Shown: positions 1 through 10,292 of the stretch, piece by piece
How the letters are laid out: every line of letters begins with the position of its first letter
How positions within the stretch are numbered: the stretch's first letter is position 1
Assembly: GCA_913062815.1 (NCBI GenBank)
Contig: CAJXWZ010000003.1
Span: 154,887-218,886, forward strand
Source of the DNA: an uncultured Colwellia sp.
GTDB taxonomy: Bacteria > Pseudomonadota > Gammaproteobacteria > Enterobacterales > Alteromonadaceae
DNA: 64,000 nucleotides
Reading direction: 5' to 3'
Notes under the pieces: model-generated
Database searches by the model: none
What the model was told of the DNA's origin: nothing
Seen by the model: only the letters and a program-made list of their open reading frames with translations
Program-made: the position numbers and the translations under genes

Positions 1-1
1 T

Positions 2-421
2 GATAGCTCTGGCGTAGTAAATCCTTTACTCGCTAATTTATATAACATGAAAGTTGGCTCAGAAAGCGACCATAATCTTGAGCTAAGCTTTTTTAGAGTT
101 GATTCAAATGTGCTTGGACTGAATCAACTTGATATTGAAACAGATGCAACAGGTGCTATTAACCTTGTTGACAGAGCTCTAGGTTATATATCTGACCAAA
201 GAGCAAACTTAGGTGCCATTGCTAATCGCTTAGCGAGTACCATTACCGTTAATGAAAGTGTTAGCCAACTTGCAAGTATTAGCCGCTCGCGAATTACTGA
301 TGCCGACTTTGCTGCTGAAACCTCTCAATTAAGTAAACAACAAATTCTACAGCAATCTTCTAGTGCTATGATTTCTCAAGCCAATAGTAGTATCTCGAGT
401 GTATTGAGTCTACTTTCATAA
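2..421 (+). CDS. Flagellin-like protein, C-terminal part (cut by window edge)
   Basis: The reading frame is open from base 2, so the gene starts left of the window and only about the last 139 residues are seen. They form the C-terminal D1/D0 helices of a bacterial flagellin: RANLGAIANRL, then SRITDADFAAETSQLSK, a QQ-containing helix and the final LSLLS. It is more divergent than the two complete flagellins at 17.7-22.0 kb (QQSSSAMISQ instead of QQAGTAMLSQ) and lies on the opposite strand. Its place beside the glycosylation genes suggests a minor filament subunit or a flagellin-family assembly protein. The family call is firm; the role is not. Confidence 0.88.
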   Translation, partial: DSSGVVNPLLANLYNMKVGSESDHNLELSFFRVDSNVLGLNQLDIETDATGAINLVDRALGYISDQRANLGAIANRLASTITVNESVSQLASISRSRITDADFAAETSQLSKQQILQQSSSAMISQANSSISSVLSLLS

Positions 422-448
422 AACTTAAACAATCTAAAAACCCCTTTC

Positions 449-465
449 AGGCATATTTTTTGCTT
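449..465 (+). promoter_or_regulatory. Sigma-54 promoter for the sulfotransferase gene
   Basis: AGGCAT-ATTTT-TTGCTT keeps the GG-N10-GC core of the sigma-54 consensus TGGCAC-N5-TTGCW. It lies 86 bases before the ATG at 551. Very similar elements precede pseB (2880) and maf (14899, minus strand). Confidence 0.65.
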
Positions 466-550
466 TATCTTGAAAAGACTTTCTAATAACTTACATTACT
501 TTAAGATAATAACCTTGAGTGTGTTGTAGAATAATCTTTAAAGGATATTA

Positions 551-1525
551 ATGAAACCTATTATATTTGTGTGCGGACACAGAAAAGGCGGTACATCCAT
601 GTTCCACAATTTATTTGATGGTCATAATGATGTTAGCGTTTACCCTGTCGATTTAAATATTCTTTATGGCTATTTTCCGCAATTTACTCAAAACTCTTAT
701 TCTGTTGAGCAATTAAAAGAAAGACTCAATCGAGTTATATTTGAAGATCTCCAAACTATCCCAGCCCTTCAGGGGAAAGTAAACTTTCGAGCTTTTAAAT
801 CACTGTTTTATGAAAAAGTAAGTCAACACAATTTAAATGATATCGACTTGGTGATGACTAGCCTACTTGAGAGTTACTCAGAAACGCACACAAAAAACAA
901 TTACTTTAAATATCATTTATTTAAAGAGACAAGTATTGAGTTATACGCTCAAGAGCTGGCCGAAAAATTTCCAAATGGAAAGTTTCTTCATTTAATTAGA
1001 GATCCCCGAGATAACTTTGCATCAATTAGTTCAGGTTTAGATACTAAATATCAAGGATATGGGGACTCTAAAAACTCCTTAATGTTTAGCATGATAAACA
1101 GGGCCTTATACGGATTTAAGATGGCGGCAATAAACAAGCAACTCCTTGGCGAAAATCGTTACAAAGTTGTACGTTTTGAAGATTTAGCTTCAAATCCAAA
1201 AAGTGTCATGACTGATGTATGCCAATGGCTAGAGATTCCATATCAAGACTGCCTAACAATACCTTCAATTTTTGGAGAGGTAAATCAAGGTAACAATTTT
1301 GAAGATATTAAGTTTAATAATGTTAGTAGTGAGAATGTTGGTAGATGGCGTGAAAGAATTAGCACTGCTGATGCTGCTCTTATTGAGCTAATGTTTAAAG
1401 AGGAAATGTTAACTTTTGACTATCAGTTACAGAGCAGCGATGCTGAAAAAGCAAATAGTATAGGTGAGTTTTACAAATGGATGAATTATAAATATTTATA
1501 TCACGACAGATTTACTAGCGAGTAA
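551..1525 (+). CDS. Sulfotransferase family protein
   Basis: This 324-residue protein has the two PAPS-binding signatures of the P-loop sulfotransferase fold. The 5'-phosphosulfate loop is GHRKGGTSMF at residues 9-18 and the 3'-phosphate loop is LIRDPRDNFASIS near 148-160. A C-terminal basic and aromatic patch (VGRWRERI) is typical of the family. It would move sulfate from PAPS to an acceptor in the cytoplasm. The acceptor is unknown. Its neighbours are a flagellin fragment and the pse operon, so flagellin tyrosine or the flagellar sugar are candidates, by inference. AAGGATATTA before the ATG is a good ribosome site. The next gene starts 7 bases after the stop, so the two are probably co-transcribed from the sigma-54 promoter at 449. 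Confidence 0.85.
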   Translation: MKPIIFVCGHRKGGTSMFHNLFDGHNDVSVYPVDLNILYGYFPQFTQNSYSVEQLKERLNRVIFEDLQTIPALQGKVNFRAFKSLFYEKVSQHNLNDIDLVMTSLLESYSETHTKNNYFKYHLFKETSIELYAQELAEKFPNGKFLHLIRDPRDNFASISSGLDTKYQGYGDSKNSLMFSMINRALYGFKMAAINKQLLGENRYKVVRFEDLASNPKSVMTDVCQWLEIPYQDCLTIPSIFGEVNQGNNFEDIKFNNVSSENVGRWRERISTADAALIELMFKEEMLTFDYQLQSSDAEKANSIGEFYKWMNYKYLYHDRFTSE

Positions 1526-1532
1526 GTGCATA

Positions 1533-2828
1533 ATGAAATCGAATAAAAATGCTATCGACATGATGGAAGTGCTACAAAAAATAGCGCCATTAAACAGGAC
1601 ACTTGCTAGTAAAGAAACAGATCAAGCCTTAAAGGTTGTCCAAGAATATTTACCTGGCTCAACAATTAAAGGCTTTACTTGTGGCTCTAAAGTATGGACT
1701 TGGCAAATACCTATGCGCTGGGAAGTGACCAAAGCAACAATAATTGCTGACGGTAAAGTTCTAGTTGATTTTGATTGGCACGTTTTACATTTAGTAAACT
1801 ACTCACAATCATTTTCTGGCACTATATCAAAGGAAGAGCTACTAGAACATTTACACTCTGATCCGAAGCACCCTGAGCAAATTCCATTTGTTTTTAGCTT
1901 TTACGAGCCTAAATGGGGATTTTGCATTCCACACTCATGGATGGAAAAGTTTACTTACGATAGCTACGATATAGAGATTGAAACTGAATTTGAACAAGGT
2001 GATATGAATGTTTTAGAGTACTTTTTACCTGGAGAATCACAAGAGACCATTATTTTTTGCAACGACATTTGCCACCCATCGCAAGCAAACGACTCATTAA
2101 CAGGCCTTGTCGCTGCAATGAATATAATGTCTGAACTAAAAAAAAGAACGAAACGTAAGTATTCTTACCTATTTTTAGCTGTACCTGAAACTATTGGTAG
2201 TATAGCCTACTTAGCAAACAACCCCGATGTAATAAAGAATGGTATATATGGTATTGTTTGCGAGATGCTAGGCACAGATGGGCCTTTAGTTGGTCAACAA
2301 AGCAGAAGTAATGATTATCTAAATTTCATTATGCAGCAAGTTTTAAACGAATCAGGCTTAATTTACTCTACAGTACCCTTTTTAAAAAGTGTTGGTAATG
2401 ACGAGAAATCATTAGATGTTCAAGGGGTTGATATACCAACTATTTCTATTACTCGCTATCCTTATAAAGAATATCATTCAAGTGCAGATAACATAGACTT
2501 AATCTGCTCTAAAAAACTTAATGAAGCAAAAGATATAATTTTAGGCGTTGTTGATTATTTAGAAAAAGATTATTGCATACAAATGAATCATCCTGGGCCT
2601 GTTTTTCTATCAGGCTATGACCTATACCCTGACTGGCGCAGTGACCCCAAGCTAGAGCAGTACTGGTTATCTTTCATTGATGTTATGTATGGCATCAATG
2701 ACAAACAATCAATTATCGAGCTGGCACTATTGAATGAAATTCCTATAGAGAATTTTTTTTACTGGACAGATGCTTTTTGTCTCAAGAACTTAGCAAGCCA
2801 AAAACCGCATGTCATAAATAAAAAATAA
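1533..2828 (+). CDS. COG4310 / DUF4910 aminopeptidase-like protein
   Basis: The 431-residue product resembles the DUF2172/DUF4910 family (COG4310), which has an M28 zinc-aminopeptidase-like core. The N-terminal part contains the characteristic VWTWQIPMRWEV stretch near residues 54-65. Candidate metal ligands are H181 (CHPSQAND), D187, E219 (PET), D249 and H315 (YHSSADN), an arrangement like M28. The last 60 residues resemble the winged helix-turn-helix domain often found at the end of this family. No signal peptide is visible, so it should act in the cytoplasm. Homologues often lie in polysaccharide and nonulosonate clusters, and their substrate is not established. It could act as an amidase or deacylase on a sugar-linked group rather than on peptides; that is inference. 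Confidence 0.75.
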   Translation: MKSNKNAIDMMEVLQKIAPLNRTLASKETDQALKVVQEYLPGSTIKGFTCGSKVWTWQIPMRWEVTKATIIADGKVLVDFDWHVLHLVNYSQSFSGTISKEELLEHLHSDPKHPEQIPFVFSFYEPKWGFCIPHSWMEKFTYDSYDIEIETEFEQGDMNVLEYFLPGESQETIIFCNDICHPSQANDSLTGLVAAMNIMSELKKRTKRKYSYLFLAVPETIGSIAYLANNPDVIKNGIYGIVCEMLGTDGPLVGQQSRSNDYLNFIMQQVLNESGLIYSTVPFLKSVGNDEKSLDVQGVDIPTISITRYPYKEYHSSADNIDLICSKKLNEAKDIILGVVDYLEKDYCIQMNHPGPVFLSGYDLYPDWRSDPKLEQYWLSFIDVMYGINDKQSIIELALLNEIPIENFFYWTDAFCLKNLASQKPHVINKK

Positions 2829-2864
2829 TTTATCCATACGACCTCTACTGCCTTAATTTCATGA

Positions 2865-3971
<1,107 letters not shown>

Positions 3972-3977
3972 GCCTCA

Positions 3978-5141
3978 ATGAGTTCAAAAATGATCCCCTA
4001 CGGTAAACAAGATATTAGCCAACAAGATATTGATACTGTAATACAAGTATTAAAATCTGATTGGTTAACTCAAGGCCCACAAGTTCCATTATTTGAACAG
4101 ACTTTGGCTACAAAGTGCTCTGTGGGATATGGTATTGCAGTGAACAGCGCTACTTCTGCATTGCATATCGCTAACCTCGCTTTAGGCGTTGGTAAAAATG
4201 ATGTTGTTTGGACAAGTCCAATAACATTTGTAGCAACAGCAAACAGTGCTCTGTATTGTGGTGCCAATGTTGATTTTGTTGATATTGATTTGAACTCTGG
4301 CAATATGTCAGTAAAAGCTTTACAAGAAAAGCTGCTCTGGGCAAAGCAACATAATTGTTTACCTAAAGTGGTTATTCCTGTTCACTTAGCGGGCCAGTCA
4401 TGTGATATGGAAGCAATCTATGCTCTTTCAAAAGAGTATGATTTCTCACTCATTGAAGATGCCTCTCATGCTGTAGGAGGTGAATATCAAGGAATGTCGG
4501 TGGGCTGCTGTCAATATAGTGACATTACAATATTTAGTTTTCATCCAGTAAAAATAATAACCTCCGCAGAAGGTGGTATGGCATTAACCAATGATGCTGA
4601 ACTTGCTAAAAGGATGAAACTTTTTCGTAGTCATGGTATTACTTCAAATAACAATGAAATGACAGAGCCAAGCCATGGTCCTTGGTATTACCAACAAATT
4701 TCGCTTGGCTTTAATTATAGAATGACAGACCTTCAAGCTGCCTTGGGATTATCGCAGTTGTCACGAATTGATGAATTTGTCGATAAGCGTAATGCATTAG
4801 CTAAAGTCTATGATGTGGCTTTTTCAGGCTCAAGTATCAGAGTGTTATCCCCAGTAGAGAATCGAATTTCAGCCTACCATTTATATTTAATTTTATTACC
4901 TGATGTAAATAAAGAAAAGCACAAACAAGCCATTGTTACTTTAAGAGAACAAGGTATTTGCGCCCATGTGCACTATATTCCTGTGCATTTACAACCTTAT
5001 TATCAGCAACTTGGTTTTAAGGCTGGAGATTATCCCATTGCTGAGCAATATTACCAACGGGTTATATCATTACCTTTATTCCCTAAACTAACCTTAAAAG
5101 AACAGTTATACATTATTGAACAAGTGAAAAACTTAATATGA
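3978..5141 (+). CDS. pseC: UDP-4-amino-4,6-dideoxy-N-acetyl-beta-L-altrosamine transaminase
   Basis: PseC is a PLP-dependent aminotransferase of the DegT/DnrJ/EryC1 family that aminates C4 of the PseB product, using glutamate. In this 387-residue protein the PLP lysine is K192 in SFHPVKIITSAEGG. D161 in IEDASHA contacts the cofactor pyridine, and the N-terminal substrate loop is IPYGKQDI. The order pseB-pseC is the standard one. The stop overlaps the next start by 4 bases (ATGA), which points to translational coupling. A second ATG four codons in is a possible alternative start. Confidence 0.94.
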   Translation: MSSKMIPYGKQDISQQDIDTVIQVLKSDWLTQGPQVPLFEQTLATKCSVGYGIAVNSATSALHIANLALGVGKNDVVWTSPITFVATANSALYCGANVDFVDIDLNSGNMSVKALQEKLLWAKQHNCLPKVVIPVHLAGQSCDMEAIYALSKEYDFSLIEDASHAVGGEYQGMSVGCCQYSDITIFSFHPVKIITSAEGGMALTNDAELAKRMKLFRSHGITSNNNEMTEPSHGPWYYQQISLGFNYRMTDLQAALGLSQLSRIDEFVDKRNALAKVYDVAFSGSSIRVLSPVENRISAYHLYLILLPDVNKEKHKQAIVTLREQGICAHVHYIPVHLQPYYQQLGFKAGDYPIAEQYYQRVISLPLFPKLTLKEQLYIIEQVKNLI

Positions 5142-5998
5142 GGCTTGCACTTGGCACAGCACAGTTTGGTTTAGACTATGGTGTAAGCAATACTCAGGGA
5201 CAGGTACACCCAGATGAAGTAAAAGAAATTTTAACTTTTGCAAAACATCAAGGTATCAGTTTACTTGATACTGCTCCGGCATATGGTGGCAGTGAACAGG
5301 TCTTAGGCCAAAGTTGTATCACAAGTCAATTCGAAATTATTAGTAAAATACCAGCTTTAGAAAATGCTAATGCCAACATTGAACAATATGTAAAGACCAG
5401 CCTTGAAAAATTAAAGCAAAAGAAGCTCGCTGGTATTTTATTTCATCATGTTGAAGATGTTATGTCTCTTTCTGAAGGAAGAAAGCGCTTCAAAGCTTTA
5501 ACAGACATGAAGTTAAGCGGTAAAATAGATAAAGTAGGCATATCTGTTTATACGCCAAAACAGCTGGATTTTTGTCTTAAAAACCACCCTGTAGACATTG
5601 TTCAATTACCACTAAACTGCTTAGATCAACGTTTTATAAGTACCGGACAACTAGATGAATTAGCAGAGAGAAACATTGAAGTTCATTGTCGCTCTATTTT
5701 CTTACAAGGTTTGTTATTAATGGACTTTAAACACCTGCCTGCTTACTTTGAGCCTTTTAAGCATTACTTTAAACATTTTTTAGATACTGCTGAGCAATTA
5801 AAAGTGTCCACCTTAAGTTTAGCATTAGCGCTTGGTTGCCAACAAAGTAGTATTAGTTCAATTGTTGTTGGTTGCTGCAGTGTAAATCAATTATCAGAAA
5901 TAATTACAGCCTACAAACTAGCAGCGAATATTGATGAAGATTTATCTTCCCTCGCTTGTGAAGATGTAAAATTACTCATTCCTAGCAATTGGCCTTAA
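5138..5998 (+). CDS. Aldo/keto reductase family protein
   Basis: This 286-residue (beta/alpha)8 oxidoreductase has the aldo/keto reductase tetrad D44, Y49, K70 and H103 (LDTAPAYGG, ISKIP, LFHH). An NADP-binding end with SIVVGCCSVNQL lies near residue 240. It overlaps pseC by 4 bases and sits inside the pse operon. Similar reductases occur in other flagellin glycosylation islands but are not among the six classical Pse enzymes. It may reduce a side chain or keto intermediate of a modified sugar; its substrate cannot be read from the sequence. Confidence 0.85.
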   Translation: MRLALGTAQFGLDYGVSNTQGQVHPDEVKEILTFAKHQGISLLDTAPAYGGSEQVLGQSCITSQFEIISKIPALENANANIEQYVKTSLEKLKQKKLAGILFHHVEDVMSLSEGRKRFKALTDMKLSGKIDKVGISVYTPKQLDFCLKNHPVDIVQLPLNCLDQRFISTGQLDELAERNIEVHCRSIFLQGLLLMDFKHLPAYFEPFKHYFKHFLDTAEQLKVSTLSLALALGCQQSSISSIVVGCCSVNQLSEIITAYKLAANIDEDLSSLACEDVKLLIPSNWP

Positions 5999-6010
5999 GG
6001 AAGTTAACTT

Positions 6011-6574
6011 ATGAATAAATCACTACTTGATGATAAGAGTTTTTTAGAGAATGATAATATTTATCTTAGGAATGTTAGCTTAGACGATGTTAACGACAGT
6101 TATTATCAATGGTTAAATGACCCACAAGTTAATCAGTTTTTAGAAACACGGTTTGTTGTACAATCAAAAACTAAAATTGCGGAGTTTGTTACCAGTAAAG
6201 ATGGTAACTCTGACGAAATATTATTAGCTATTTGTGATAAAAAGCATGACTTACATATTGGTAATATAAAGCTTGGCCCCATCAATTGGTACCATCGCCG
6301 TGCAGAGATAAGCTTGTTAATTGGCAATAAATCCTATTGGGGTAAAGGAATTGCGACCCAAGCTATCGAGCTAATTAGTCAGTTTGCCTTTCAAACCTTG
6401 AACTTGAATAAAATAATGGCTGGTGCCTATAAAAATAACACTGGTAGCATTAAAGCTTTTCAAAAGTGTGGTTATAAAATTGAAGGTGAAGTCGAAGATT
6501 ATGTTTTAGTGAATAACCTTGGTGTTGCATTAGTTAAACTTGGCATCACCGCTAAGCAATTTTCACAGCGTTAA
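6011..6574 (+). CDS. GNAT N-acetyltransferase, candidate PseH
   Basis: A 187-residue RimJ/RimL-type GNAT protein. It begins with IYLRNVSLDDV and has an acetyl-CoA loop NKSYWGKGIATQAI followed by the NKIMAGAYKNNTGSIKAFQKCGY segment characteristic of the fold. In the Pse pathway PseH acetylates the C4 amine made by PseC, so position and family support that role. However, the PseG gene downstream carries a second GNAT domain, so which one is the true PseH is open. The gene starts 12 bases after the reductase. Confidence 0.8.
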   Translation: MNKSLLDDKSFLENDNIYLRNVSLDDVNDSYYQWLNDPQVNQFLETRFVVQSKTKIAEFVTSKDGNSDEILLAICDKKHDLHIGNIKLGPINWYHRRAEISLLIGNKSYWGKGIATQAIELISQFAFQTLNLNKIMAGAYKNNTGSIKAFQKCGYKIEGEVEDYVLVNNLGVALVKLGITAKQFSQR

Positions 6575-6590
6575 AAAGTGAATTATAATC

Positions 6591-7358
6591 ATGAGCATTA
6601 ATGTCATATTACAAGCAAGATTTTCATCCTCTCGTCTTCCAGGGAAGGTATTAAAAAAAATTGTTAACAAGCCTATGTTAGCACTTCAGATAGAACGGAT
6701 AAAAGAAGCGAAACTAATTGATAAGATCATTGTCGCTACAAGCGTTAATAAGGATGATGATGCTATTGAGGAATTATGTAGAAAGTTATCTATTTCTTGT
6801 TATAGAGGTAGCTTAGATGATGTATTAGATCGTTATTGGCAAACAAGTAAACAATTTCCTAGTCGGCACATAGTGCGTCTTACCGGTGATTGCCCATTAA
6901 TTGAACCTTGCATAATTGATCAAGTCATTACTTTGCACCTTGCACAAAAAGCGGATTACACTAGCAATTGCTTTACACCTTGTCTACCTGATGGACTCGA
7001 TGTTGAAATATTAACTAAAGCCGCTTTAGGAAAAAGTTGGCAACAAGCTGAAAAGCCCTCTGAACGAGAACATGTGACACAATACATCCTTAATAATGAA
7101 GAGTTATTTAATTTTGCAAATTATCAGCACACACCAGACTTATCTATGCATAGATGGACGGTTGATGAGCCTGAAGACTTTGAGTTAATCGATAAAATTT
7201 ATCAACATTTTTACCCAAACACCTCACACTTTACCATGGAAGACATACTTGATTTGCTTACAAAACAGCCTACATTGAACGATATAAACAAAAAATTTAA
7301 CCGTAATCAAGGTTTAGCAACTTCCAAAGTATTAGATAGGGAACAAGGCTATGACTAA
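6591..7358 (+). CDS. SpsF-type cytidylyltransferase (probable CMP-sugar synthase)
   Basis: A 255-residue nucleotidyltransferase of the SpsF/acylneuraminate cytidylyltransferase family (COG1861). The CTP loop is ILQARFSSSRLPGK at residues 6-19, with a metal-binding D100 in RLTGDCPLIEP and a WTVDEPED segment near residue 200. It should activate the finished nonulosonic acid with CMP, the PseF step. No other CMP-sugar synthase is seen in the cluster, and SpsF-type enzymes fill this slot in other flagellar islands. The 8-base overlap with the next gene indicates tight coupling. Confidence 0.82.
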   Translation: MSINVILQARFSSSRLPGKVLKKIVNKPMLALQIERIKEAKLIDKIIVATSVNKDDDAIEELCRKLSISCYRGSLDDVLDRYWQTSKQFPSRHIVRLTGDCPLIEPCIIDQVITLHLAQKADYTSNCFTPCLPDGLDVEILTKAALGKSWQQAEKPSEREHVTQYILNNEELFNFANYQHTPDLSMHRWTVDEPEDFELIDKIYQHFYPNTSHFTMEDILDLLTKQPTLNDINKKFNRNQGLATSKVLDREQGYD

Positions 7359-8634
7359 ATACTTCAGTCAATCAGAACATTTACTTGAGCGAGCCGAACA
7401 AAGTATTCCGTTAGGTTCACAAACATTTAGTAAATCTAAAACTGCCTATCCTTTTGGAGTTTCACCATTTTTTATTGAACGTGGCAAAGGTTGCCAAGTA
7501 TGGGATGTTGATGATAACCAATACACTGATTTTGTCAGTGGTTTATTATCAGTTTCACTAGGGTATTGTGATGCGGATGTTGATGCCGCGGTAATAGAGC
7601 AATTAAAATCTGGCGTCACTTTTTCACTGCCTCATAAATTAGAGATGGAAGTTGCTGAAATGATCATTGATATGGTGCCATGTGCCGAAATGATTCGTTT
7701 TGGTAAAAACGGCAGTGATGCAACTTCTGCGGCAATTCGTTTAGCTAGGGCTTTTACACAAAATGAGCATATAGCAGTTTGCGGATATCATGGTTGGCAA
7801 GATTGGTATATTGGTTCTACTACTCGTGATTTAGGAGTGCCTGTAGCAACTAAAGCGCTGACTCACAGTTTTCATTACAACGATATAGCATCATTAAAAA
7901 ACATATTAAGCCAGAATAAATTTGCAGCCATTATTATGGAGCCGATGAATGTGGCTTACCCAGAAAATAACTTTTTACAGGAAGTTAAAAGTCTCTGTCA
8001 TCAACATGGTGCATTACTGATTTTTGATGAAATGATCACAGGCTTTCGCTTCGCTCAAGGAGGCGCACAAGCGTTATTTGGAGTTACACCAGATTTAGCT
8101 ACTTTTGGTAAAGGTATGGCTAATGGTTACCCCATTTCTGCAGTCGTTGGTCGTAAAGATATAATGATGCTAATGGAAGACATTTTCTTTTCAGGAACTT
8201 TTGCCGGAGAAACCTTGTCACTTGCGGCAACAAAAGCTGTATTAACTAAAATTAACACTAACGATGTGCTACCTCATATTCATAATATAGGCAAACAGCT
8301 AATGAAAGGCCTACAACAATTACTTGCTGATATGGGTAACCCTACTTGGCTTAAACTTTGCGGTCACCCTAGTTGGTCTTTCCTACAGATTTTAGACTGC
8401 ACGCATTATTCTAGTTGGCAATTAAAGTCGTTATTTTTACAAGAAATGGCGCAAAAAGGCTTTTTGCTCGGCGGCGGTCATAACCTCAATTATGCCCATC
8501 AATTTAAAGATATTGAAGATTTACTAATCGCTTATAATGAAGTACTGCCTTTAATTGCTGAAACTATTAAGCAACGAAATTTTGATGACATTTTTCACGG
8601 TAAGGTACTAAAACCTTTATTTAAGGTCCGCTAA
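7351..8634 (+). CDS. Class III aminotransferase (glutamate-1-semialdehyde aminomutase-like)
   Basis: The 427-residue product is a fold-type I PLP enzyme of class III. K254 in TFGKGMANGYP is the Schiff-base lysine, IFDEMITGFRF near residues 224-234 holds the cofactor Asp, and FGKNGSDATSAAIRLARA near 117-134 is the phosphate-binding region. It resembles glutamate-1-semialdehyde aminomutase but lies in a sugar operon, so it probably aminates or transaminates a precursor of the glycan or its side group. It overlaps the cytidylyltransferase by 8 bases and is followed 2 bases later by pseG. Related enzymes occur in Shewanella-type flagellin clusters; the true substrate is unknown. Confidence 0.82.
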   Translation: MTKYFSQSEHLLERAEQSIPLGSQTFSKSKTAYPFGVSPFFIERGKGCQVWDVDDNQYTDFVSGLLSVSLGYCDADVDAAVIEQLKSGVTFSLPHKLEMEVAEMIIDMVPCAEMIRFGKNGSDATSAAIRLARAFTQNEHIAVCGYHGWQDWYIGSTTRDLGVPVATKALTHSFHYNDIASLKNILSQNKFAAIIMEPMNVAYPENNFLQEVKSLCHQHGALLIFDEMITGFRFAQGGAQALFGVTPDLATFGKGMANGYPISAVVGRKDIMMLMEDIFFSGTFAGETLSLAATKAVLTKINTNDVLPHIHNIGKQLMKGLQQLLADMGNPTWLKLCGHPSWSFLQILDCTHYSSWQLKSLFLQEMAQKGFLLGGGHNLNYAHQFKDIEDLLIAYNEVLPLIAETIKQRNFDDIFHGKVLKPLFKVR

Positions 8635-8636
8635 TA

Positions 8637-10292
8637 ATGACTAAGGCTCAAAAAGTGCCAGCTGAAAATAGCACTTGGAAGGCAACAGTAGCTATTCGAG
8701 TTGATGCGTCTACTCGAATGGGCTCAGGTCATGTTATGCGCTGCTTAACTTTAGCAAGCAAATTAATATCTCAAAATCTAAGAATCATTTTTTTAACCAA
8801 GAATCATCAAGGAAATTTAAATCACCTCATTGAACAACAAGGTTTTGAATTAATAAAACTATCGGCGCCAGTAGAAAGTATAGAGGCACAAATAGATGAT
8901 AAATTATGGTTAGGTTGCAGTTATCAAGCCGATGCCCAAGAATGCTTGCATGCTCTTACAGGCCTTAACATTCATTTGCTAATTATTGACCACTACAGCT
9001 TAGATCATCAATGGCAGGCTATTCTTAAAGACAAACTCAATAGTGATTTGAACAAACAGTACTCTACTAAATTTATGGTCATTGATGATCTAGCCAACCG
9101 TAAGCATCATTGTGATATTTTATTAGATCAAACTTTAGGCCGTATCCCCCAAGACTATAAAGAGTTAACTCCTCATCATTGTCAGCTTCTATTAGGTAAC
9201 GAATTCATTATGCTTCGTGATGAGTTCGAAGGTAGCCGGATGAAAGCAGAATCAATAAGAGAAAAAACATCAGAAATAAAAAACATACTCATCACTATGG
9301 GAGGTACTGATCCAGATAATATTGCTGAAAGTGTATTAAATTGGTTGATTAAGTTTCAGAAACTTAATTCAAACATTCAAATTACTTTAGTTGCGAATAA
9401 AACTTCCACTTTCTTTGACAAGTTAAAATTGATCGCTTGTAACCATAAGTGGATCAGCATAGTAAGCAATCCACAGTCAATGGCAAATTTAATGCTAAAG
9501 GCAGAAGTAGCTATAGGTTCTTCAGGAGCTACTGCGTGGGAGCGTTGTTGTTTAGGTTTACCTTGCATATCGATTATTAGTGCAGATAATCAGCAGTTCT
9601 TAAGTGAAAAACTTTCTAATGCTGGCGCTATTATTAGTCTTGGTCACTTCTCAACAATAAACTATACAAGCTTTATAAAAGCTATTACACAAATATTAAT
9701 TGAAAAAGACACTTATACAAATATGGTAAAAAACTGCTTTGCTTGTTGTGATGGTCTTGGGGTAAATAAAGTTATTACTGCAATTTTAGACAATATTTCA
9801 AATGATACATCACTTATTGAAGCCAATTATGATGATTGCCAAGTGCTATTTGATTGGCAATCAAATATCAAGATTAGAAAATACTTTAACAATCCTAAAC
9901 CCGTTGAATGGAAAAAACATTGTCAATGGCTGAGCTGCACATTAGATGACGCAGATAAATATTTGTATATGATTAAACTAAACAATCCTTTTAACGAAAC
10001 AGCTAAACCTATAGGTATGCTTAGATTAGATTTAATCAAACATTCTCAATGTAAAATAGATGCAAAATGGGAAATTTCGATCATCATAGATCCTGACTAT
10101 CAAGGAAAAAAAATAGCAGCTAAAGCAATAAGTAAAATTCCATACTCTTTTTTAGAACGAGGTATTATTGCGCAAGTACATAACAACAATATTGCTTCTC
10201 ATAAGTTATTTTTACGTGCAGGCTTTAAGCAAATATCAGAAACAGTCTATTGTATAAAATTGGATGCGAACTTAGGAGTTAACAATGGCTAA
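8637..10292 (+). CDS. pseG: PseG UDP-sugar hydrolase fused to a GNAT acetyltransferase
   Basis: A 551-residue bifunctional protein. Residues about 18-380 match PseG, the GT-B-fold hydrolase that removes UDP from UDP-2,4-diacetamido-2,4,6-trideoxy-L-altrose. Visible marks are DASTRMGSGHVMRC with the catalytic His near residue 32, DDLANR, and the GSSGATAWERCCLGLP nucleotide loop. Residues about 390-551 form a GNAT domain, with DPDYQGKKIAAKAI and HNNNIASHKLFLRAGF near the end. Classical PseG has about 270-360 residues, so the tail is a real fusion that could supply the PseH step. It overlaps the following formyltransferase-like gene by 8 bases. Confidence 0.9.
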   Translation: MTKAQKVPAENSTWKATVAIRVDASTRMGSGHVMRCLTLASKLISQNLRIIFLTKNHQGNLNHLIEQQGFELIKLSAPVESIEAQIDDKLWLGCSYQADAQECLHALTGLNIHLLIIDHYSLDHQWQAILKDKLNSDLNKQYSTKFMVIDDLANRKHHCDILLDQTLGRIPQDYKELTPHHCQLLLGNEFIMLRDEFEGSRMKAESIREKTSEIKNILITMGGTDPDNIAESVLNWLIKFQKLNSNIQITLVANKTSTFFDKLKLIACNHKWISIVSNPQSMANLMLKAEVAIGSSGATAWERCCLGLPCISIISADNQQFLSEKLSNAGAIISLGHFSTINYTSFIKAITQILIEKDTYTNMVKNCFACCDGLGVNKVITAILDNISNDTSLIEANYDDCQVLFDWQSNIKIRKYFNNPKPVEWKKHCQWLSCTLDDADKYLYMIKLNNPFNETAKPIGMLRLDLIKHSQCKIDAKWEISIIIDPDYQGKKIAAKAISKIPYSFLERGIIAQVHNNNIASHKLFLRAGFKQISETVYCIKLDANLGVNNG

